NCBI GenBank assembly: GCA_003644265.1 | Contig: QNBX01000155.1 | Location: 1 to 10,292 of the forward strand | Direction: 5' to 3' | DNA from: Planctomycetota bacterium | GTDB lineage: Bacteria; Planctomycetota; B15-G4 | Length of the DNA stretch: 10,292 nt | Part shown: positions 6,919 through 10,292 of the stretch, piece after piece | Numbering within the stretch: the first letter of the stretch is position 1 | Layout: each line of letters starts with the position of its first letter | Made by a program: the position numbers and the translations under genes | Notes under the pieces: generated by a model | The model's input: the letters and a program-made list of their open reading frames with translations, nothing else | Databases searched by the model: none | Told to the model about the DNA's origin: nothing

Positions 6919-7194
6919 TCAGCCCCTTGCTTCGCGCCAGTACAGGGCCCAGAGCGCCACGTGCAGCGCCGCGATGGCCCAGCTCACCAGATAGAAGGAT
7001 GGCTTGGAGCGCTTGTGCCGGAAGAGCTGCTGTGCCAACAGGGCGCCGGGCACTCCGCAGAGCAGCTCCACCAGGTGCAGCGTGGCCTCGGGGACGCGGC
7101 GCGAGTTGCGCCTGGCGGCCAGCTTGTCGAAGCCGAACAGGATCAGCGCCAGCAGCGATGCGACGCCGTACGCCAGCAGGAGGGGGTCAGGCAC
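6919..7194 (-). CDS. DUF1294 family small membrane protein
   Basis: The 91-residue product matches the DUF1294 pattern: an N-terminal hydrophobic helix, then 'FGFDKLAARRNSRRVPEATLHLVELLCGVPGALLAQQLFRHKRSKPSF', then two further hydrophobic segments. The DK.aA.r..rRvPE and FRHK..KpsF elements are the family hallmarks. It should be an inner-membrane protein with about three to four helices. The biological role is not established; some family members are fused to a cold-shock domain, but this one is not. I chose GTG 7194 because GGAG (7204-7207 on the plus strand, read in reverse) lies 9 bases upstream and the length fits the family. A longer frame back to ATG 7338 would add 48 Pro/Ser/Arg-rich residues and run through the divergent promoter region. 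It is divergent from the cation transporter gene. Confidence 0.82.
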   Translation of the reverse strand: MPDPLLLAYGVASLLALILFGFDKLAARRNSRRVPEATLHLVELLCGVPGALLAQQLFRHKRSKPSFYLVSWAIAALHVALWALYWREARG

Positions 7195-7352
7195 GACGAG
7201 GGGCTCCGGGATGCGGGGCGGCCCCGGCGCGGCCGGGGTGGTGCAGGGCGGTCTCGCGCGGCGCGGAACAAGCAGAGGCGACGACGACGATGTCCGTGTC
7301 GCTACACTACCGCCTCCCGGATGGGCCGGGGAAGCCACGGGAGTCGAGGACC
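7195..7352. promoter_or_regulatory. Divergent intergenic region between the DUF1294 and cation transporter genes
   Basis: These 158 bp should hold promoters for both neighbouring genes. For the plus strand, TACACT at 7303-7308 matches 4 of 6 bases of a -10 box and lies 44 bases before the transporter start, but there is no convincing -35 at the right distance. Two purine-rich elements, GGGAG (7339-7343) and GAGGA (7346-7350), precede ATG 7353; the first, with a 9-base spacer, is the better ribosome binding site. A short GAC/GAT run occurs around 7279-7291. No clear operator palindrome was seen. Confidence 0.3.
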
Positions 7353-7967
7353 ATGTCGGGGTGTGATGACTGCCGCCTCGAGCCGGGCGACGAAGCCCAG
7401 GTCTCGACGCTCAAGCTCCTGCTGCTGCTCAACGCCGCGATGTTCGTGGTGGAGGCGGCGGCTGGCTGGATGGCCCAGTCGAGCAGTCTGCTGGCCGACT
7501 CGCTCGACATGCTGGCCGACGCCAGCGTCTACGCCCTGGCCCTGCGTGCGGTGGGGCGGGGCGCGGCGGCCAAAGTGCGCACGGCCACCTGGTGCGGCGT
7601 GCTTCAGCTGCTGCTGACGGTGCTGGCAGCCAGCGACGTGGCGCGCCGCGCCGCCTTCGGAAGCGAGCCCGAGGCCTTCACCATGTTGGGAGTCGGTGGA
7701 TTGGCGCTGCTCGTGAACGTGACCTGCCTGGTGTTGCTCTCGCGCCACCGTCGCAGCGAGGTGCACATGCGCGCCACCTGGATCTGCTCGCGCAGTGACG
7801 TGCTGGCCAACCTGGCGGTGCTGGCCGGTGCCTTGCTGGTGGCCGGCACCGGCAGCCGCTATCCCGACCTGGTGGTGGGCGCGGTCATCGTCGCGGTGGT
7901 GTTCCACGGCGCGGTGTCCATCTTGCGCGAGGCCGCCCGCGCTCGCCGGGACGCCGCTACGGACTGA
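7353..7967 (+). CDS. Short cation diffusion facilitator-like transporter (membrane domain only)
   Basis: The 204-residue protein has six hydrophobic segments, at about residues 19-40, 43-64, 77-95, 109-129, 141-163 and 170-191, the count expected for the CDF family. CDF proteins export divalent metals such as Zn, Co, Cd or Fe in exchange for protons. Aligned on E. coli FieF, D52 and D56 in 'DMLAD' match the TM2 pair D45/D49, and D149 in 'CSRSDVLAN' matches D157 in TM5. The TM5 His (H153) is replaced by C145. The C-terminal cytoplasmic metal-binding domain of full CDF proteins is absent. I recall a family of roughly 200-residue bacterial 'cation transporters' with the same Cys and length. An N-terminal C4-D-D-C7 may bind metal. 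ATG 7353 has GGGAG 9 bases upstream. An in-frame ATG near 7290 would place the start before the -10-like element and has no good binding site. Substrate is not determinable from sequence. Confidence 0.85.
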   Translation: MSGCDDCRLEPGDEAQVSTLKLLLLLNAAMFVVEAAAGWMAQSSSLLADSLDMLADASVYALALRAVGRGAAAKVRTATWCGVLQLLLTVLAASDVARRAAFGSEPEAFTMLGVGGLALLVNVTCLVLLSRHRRSEVHMRATWICSRSDVLANLAVLAGALLVAGTGSRYPDLVVGAVIVAVVFHGAVSILREAARARRDAATD

Positions 7968-10292
7968 CCAGCGGCATGTCCTCCAGCAGCCAGCCGCGGG
8001 TGAAGGCGTTGTTGAGCAGGTCGCTCTCCATGCCGTCCGCCACGATCTCGGCGCGGAGCTGCAGGCCCTGCCCGGCGAGCACGAGATCAGCCAGCTCTTG
8101 CGCGAAGGGCAGGCTCCGGTTGCCCAGCGGAACGATGCCGCCGGCCGGGGCAACGGCCTTGGCGCTGGTGGACGCGCTCGCGCCCGTGGCCGTGCCGGCG
8201 CCGTGGGGGCCGCTCTGCCGACTGGATGCCTTGAGGTCGGCTCCGGAGAAGGTGCCCGTGAAGCCGTCCAGGGTCCAACTGCTGGCGGCTCCCGCCAGGG
8301 GCGGGACGGACCAGCTGCCCAGCAGAATCTCCGTGCCGCCGAGCGTCAGCGAGCCGTCGGGCTCCATGGGCGTCGCGAACAGCTTGAGCGTGGCGCCGGG
8401 CGAGGCGTCCCTGCCCACGTTCACGACACGCGCCTCCAGCTCAAGCCGGAGGCCGTCGACCGCGTCGACCAGCCGCGCGGAAGGCGTGTCGACGGCCAGG
8501 TCGTAGCCGGCGGCCGGCAGGTCTGCGGCGCCCAGGCGCGAGATGCGCACCAGCGACAGGCCTGGCTCGACAGGCAGCTCGAACTGCGTGCCCACGCCGC
8601 GCTTCTGCAGCGTCATCGTGTTGGTGATGGCGCCGCTGGGGAACACGTCGCAGGAGGAGTTCGCGGCGCCCCACTCCACCTGGTACTCGCCCGCAGCCAG
8701 GCCCTGGTCGAGCTGCACCACCGCGGTCAGCGGCGCGGCGCCGAAGTTGTAGGTGAAGGCTGTGTAGTACGATCCGACGTAGCCGCGGGCGTTGCACTGC
8801 ACGGCCAGGTCGAGGGACTGCCCCGCCAGGCTGCGCCAGCGTACGAGCGGCCGGAACACGATGCCCTCCACGAGGTCCTCGCCGTTGGCGGCCGCCAGCA
8901 GGTTGCTGGGCCCGCCGCCATTGAAGCTGAGGTTGATGCGGTCGGTGTGGATCACGCCGGTGGTCAGCAGCGGATACAGCTGCCGGTAGTAAGACAGGAT
9001 CTTCTTGTAGTTGCCGGTGAACATCGCGGTGGGCTTGGCGGTGAAGCCGGCGTTGCAGGGTTGCAGGTCGCCCAGGGCGTAGCGTAGCCCCGCCGGCTGG
9101 CCGTTGAACTCGATCTCGACCCAGTTCTCCATGCGCGCGATCAGGTCGGCGTCGACGTAGGTGCTACTGGGGTTGAGCGGGTCGTGGCGTGTGTTCAGGT
9201 CGGCGTCGGTTGCCAGCTCGCCCAGATGAGCCAAGACCAGGCCGCCGAAGCGGCTGTTGGACTTGAGCTTGGACGCGGCCCACAGATCGCCACCCTGCGG
9301 CGGGTTGGCGGGCAGCCCCGCGTCCTCCCAGTCCATGACCGAGCGCAGGATGCGCACGGCTGGCAGCAGGTAGCGCCAGCGATCGGGCGAACTGCTGCGC
9401 TGGTACGCCACGCGCAGCAGGTCCAACGTGTAGCTGTGAACGCCGGCCGACAGCTCGGCCGTGTCGGAGGCCGTGCCGGTGTGGTTCCACCAGAAGCCGT
9501 TGCCCTGGGCGTTGGTGGGCCAGCCCGCGGGGCCGTACCAGCCCGCGGGCTTGGATCCGGAGGTGTCGAGCGCGTCGTCGCGCCAGCCGTCGGCCCAGCT
9601 CAGCAGGTCGGCCACCATGGGGTGGCTGTTGGCCAGCGGGGCGCGCGCCGAGGTGCTCACGCCGGGGTACATGGCGCGGCCGTTGAGCAGCGTGTCCCAG
9701 GCGTGGTCCGGGTCGCCGCCGTGGCCGTTGGTCGTGAACACGAAGGACTTGAAGTGGGTGCGGCCGAGGTTGCTGTCGCCGCCAAAGGCCAGCTCGGGAG
9801 TCTGGGCATGGAGCAGGTGCTGGGTCGACGCCAGGGCAAGCTCCGCCGCCGTGGCCGTGTGTCCGAAGGCCGCCAGCGTCGTGAGGAATGTGTTGGTGGT
9901 GTACTCGGCGGTGTGTTGCACGTCGGCCATGCCGCCGGAAAAGTAGCCCTCCTGCACCTCGCCCGATCCGTCGAGCACCCAGCGCGTGATGTCGTCGAGG
10001 GCGTCCAGCGCCCGTCGCTGTGACTGGTCCTGAAGCCCGGCGAAGGCCTTGCCAAACTGCGCCAACAGCTCGACGTCGTCGCCCAGGCCTCCGCCCAGCG
10101 CCCCGCCGTCCCGGCGCTCTTCGAGCCAGTAGCTGGCCACCGCGCCCATCAGGTCCTGCTGCTGCCGTTGCAGGTTGGCCCACTCGGGAGCCTCTGGGTC
10201 GTCGGGTGCCAAGGCCACGCGCGGACCCCACCACGAGGCGTCGATCTGTGCTGGCGTGAGCAGGTTCTCAAACAACGTCAGCTGCCACTGCG
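7957..10292 (-). CDS. Large probably secreted protein: helix-rich region, beta-sandwich and CARDB-like domain (5' end outside window)
   Basis: At least 777 residues are encoded; the frame is open through the window edge, so the true start and any signal peptide are not visible. A TTG at 10275 is only an internal codon. Bases ~10290-8800 encode a helix-rich, Trp/Tyr-rich region with helical pairs such as 'AEYTTNTFLTTLAAFGHTATAAELALAS' in two halves, suggesting an alpha/alpha toroid like those of many glycan-active proteins. I could not find a known catalytic motif. Bases ~8785-8535 look like a beta-sandwich ending 'ELPVEPGLSLVRISRL'. Bases ~8480-7990 resemble a CARDB-type cell-adhesion module: 'LEARVVNVGRDASPGATLKLFAT' near its start and 'VADGMESDLLNNAF' near its end, with a Ser/Ala/Gly-rich insert at ~8110-8245. 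Few cysteines and the domain mix fit an extracytoplasmic protein. The C-terminus has no recognisable sorting signal. Its last 11 bases overlap the end of the convergent transporter gene. Function is unknown; a polysaccharide-acting enzyme is one guess. Confidence 0.75.
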   Translation of the reverse strand, partial: QWQLTLFENLLTPAQIDASWWGPRVALAPDDPEAPEWANLQRQQQDLMGAVASYWLEERRDGGALGGGLGDDVELLAQFGKAFAGLQDQSQRRALDALDDITRWVLDGSGEVQEGYFSGGMADVQHTAEYTTNTFLTTLAAFGHTATAAELALASTQHLLHAQTPELAFGGDSNLGRTHFKSFVFTTNGHGGDPDHAWDTLLNGRAMYPGVSTSARAPLANSHPMVADLLSWADGWRDDALDTSGSKPAGWYGPAGWPTNAQGNGFWWNHTGTASDTAELSAGVHSYTLDLLRVAYQRSSSPDRWRYLLPAVRILRSVMDWEDAGLPANPPQGGDLWAASKLKSNSRFGGLVLAHLGELATDADLNTRHDPLNPSSTYVDADLIARMENWVEIEFNGQPAGLRYALGDLQPCNAGFTAKPTAMFTGNYKKILSYYRQLYPLLTTGVIHTDRINLSFNGGGPSNLLAAANGEDLVEGIVFRPLVRWRSLAGQSLDLAVQCNARGYVGSYYTAFTYNFGAAPLTAVVQLDQGLAAGEYQVEWGAANSSCDVFPSGAITNTMTLQKRGVGTQFELPVEPGLSLVRISRLGAADLPAAGYDLAVDTPSARLVDAVDGLRLELEARVVNVGRDASPGATLKLFATPMEPDGSLTLGGTEILLGSWSVPPLAGAASSWTLDGFTGTFSGADLKASSRQSGPHGAGTATGASASTSAKAVAPAGGIVPLGNRSLPFAQELADLVLAGQGLQLRAEIVADGMESDLLNNAFTRGWLLEDMPLVSP

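Noticed and set aside
7195..7338. N-terminal extension of the DUF1294 protein to ATG 7338
   Set aside because: The 48 added residues are Pro/Ser/Arg-rich, unlike the family, and would cover the intergenic region shared with the divergent transporter gene. GTG 7194 has a good GGAG.
5550..7352. Long plus-strand open frame (about 600 codons) running into the transporter gene
   Set aside because: It lies antisense to the secreted-protein gene and DUF1294, and its translation is rich in Gly, Ala, Arg, Val and His with no domain. Only the part from 7353 encodes a recognisable membrane protein.
9184..10023. 279-codon plus-strand frame antisense to the large partial gene
   Set aside because: Gly/Val/Arg/Gln-rich low-complexity translation, and the minus-strand frame is longer and domain-like.
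1..10292. Search for a defence island, secondary metabolite cluster, transposon or CRISPR array
   Set aside because: No transposase, integrase, nuclease, helicase, NRPS/PKS or repeat-spacer pattern was seen. The genes are ordinary chromosomal sensors, transporters, hydrolases and secreted proteins.

Overview
The window is a dense, GC-rich stretch of bacterial chromosome with short intergenic gaps and weak or absent Shine-Dalgarno sequences. The secreted protein at 4335-6782 combines a LamG fold, FG-GAP/VCBS calcium loops, a thrombospondin type 3-like segment and a C-terminal domain ending in a 'DPxxPxGxxxSNAL' pattern. That combination is what I would expect from large-genome Planctomycetota, or less likely Myxococcota or a related group. 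This assignment is inference; no rRNA or other marker gene is present. I see no mobile element, CRISPR array, tRNA or phage gene.

Layout. Bases 1-162 hold the C-terminus of a MscS-family mechanosensitive channel. A plausible sigma70-type promoter (176-204) follows, and then two CBS-domain genes on the plus strand: a four-CBS protein (237-1073) and a two-CBS protein (1114-1557). Next on the same strand is a zinc-dependent succinylglutamate desuccinylase/aspartoacylase-family hydrolase (about 1607-2812). It converges on a minus-strand pair: a short M1-family aminopeptidase lipoprotein (2844-4280) and, upstream of it, the multidomain secreted protein (4335-6782). Further on, a small DUF1294 membrane protein (6919-7194, minus) diverges from a short cation diffusion facilitator-like transporter (7353-7967, plus). 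The transporter's 3' end overlaps by 11 bp the 3' end of a large minus-strand protein (7957-10292) whose start lies outside the window.

How the genes relate. The channel and the CBS proteins are consistent with an ion or energy-status response, since CBS pairs commonly bind adenine nucleotides, but only gene order supports a link. The aminopeptidase and the secreted protein may be co-transcribed and both act outside the cytoplasm. The large partial protein also looks extracytoplasmic: a helix-rich region, then a beta-sandwich, then a CARDB-like module. Its function cannot be assigned here.

I found no convincing new multi-gene system. The most interesting items are a LamG domain that appears split by an inserted calcium-loop propeller, the CBS-pair duplication, a variant exopeptidase motif in the M1 protein, and a transporter with Cys in place of the usual metal-site His.
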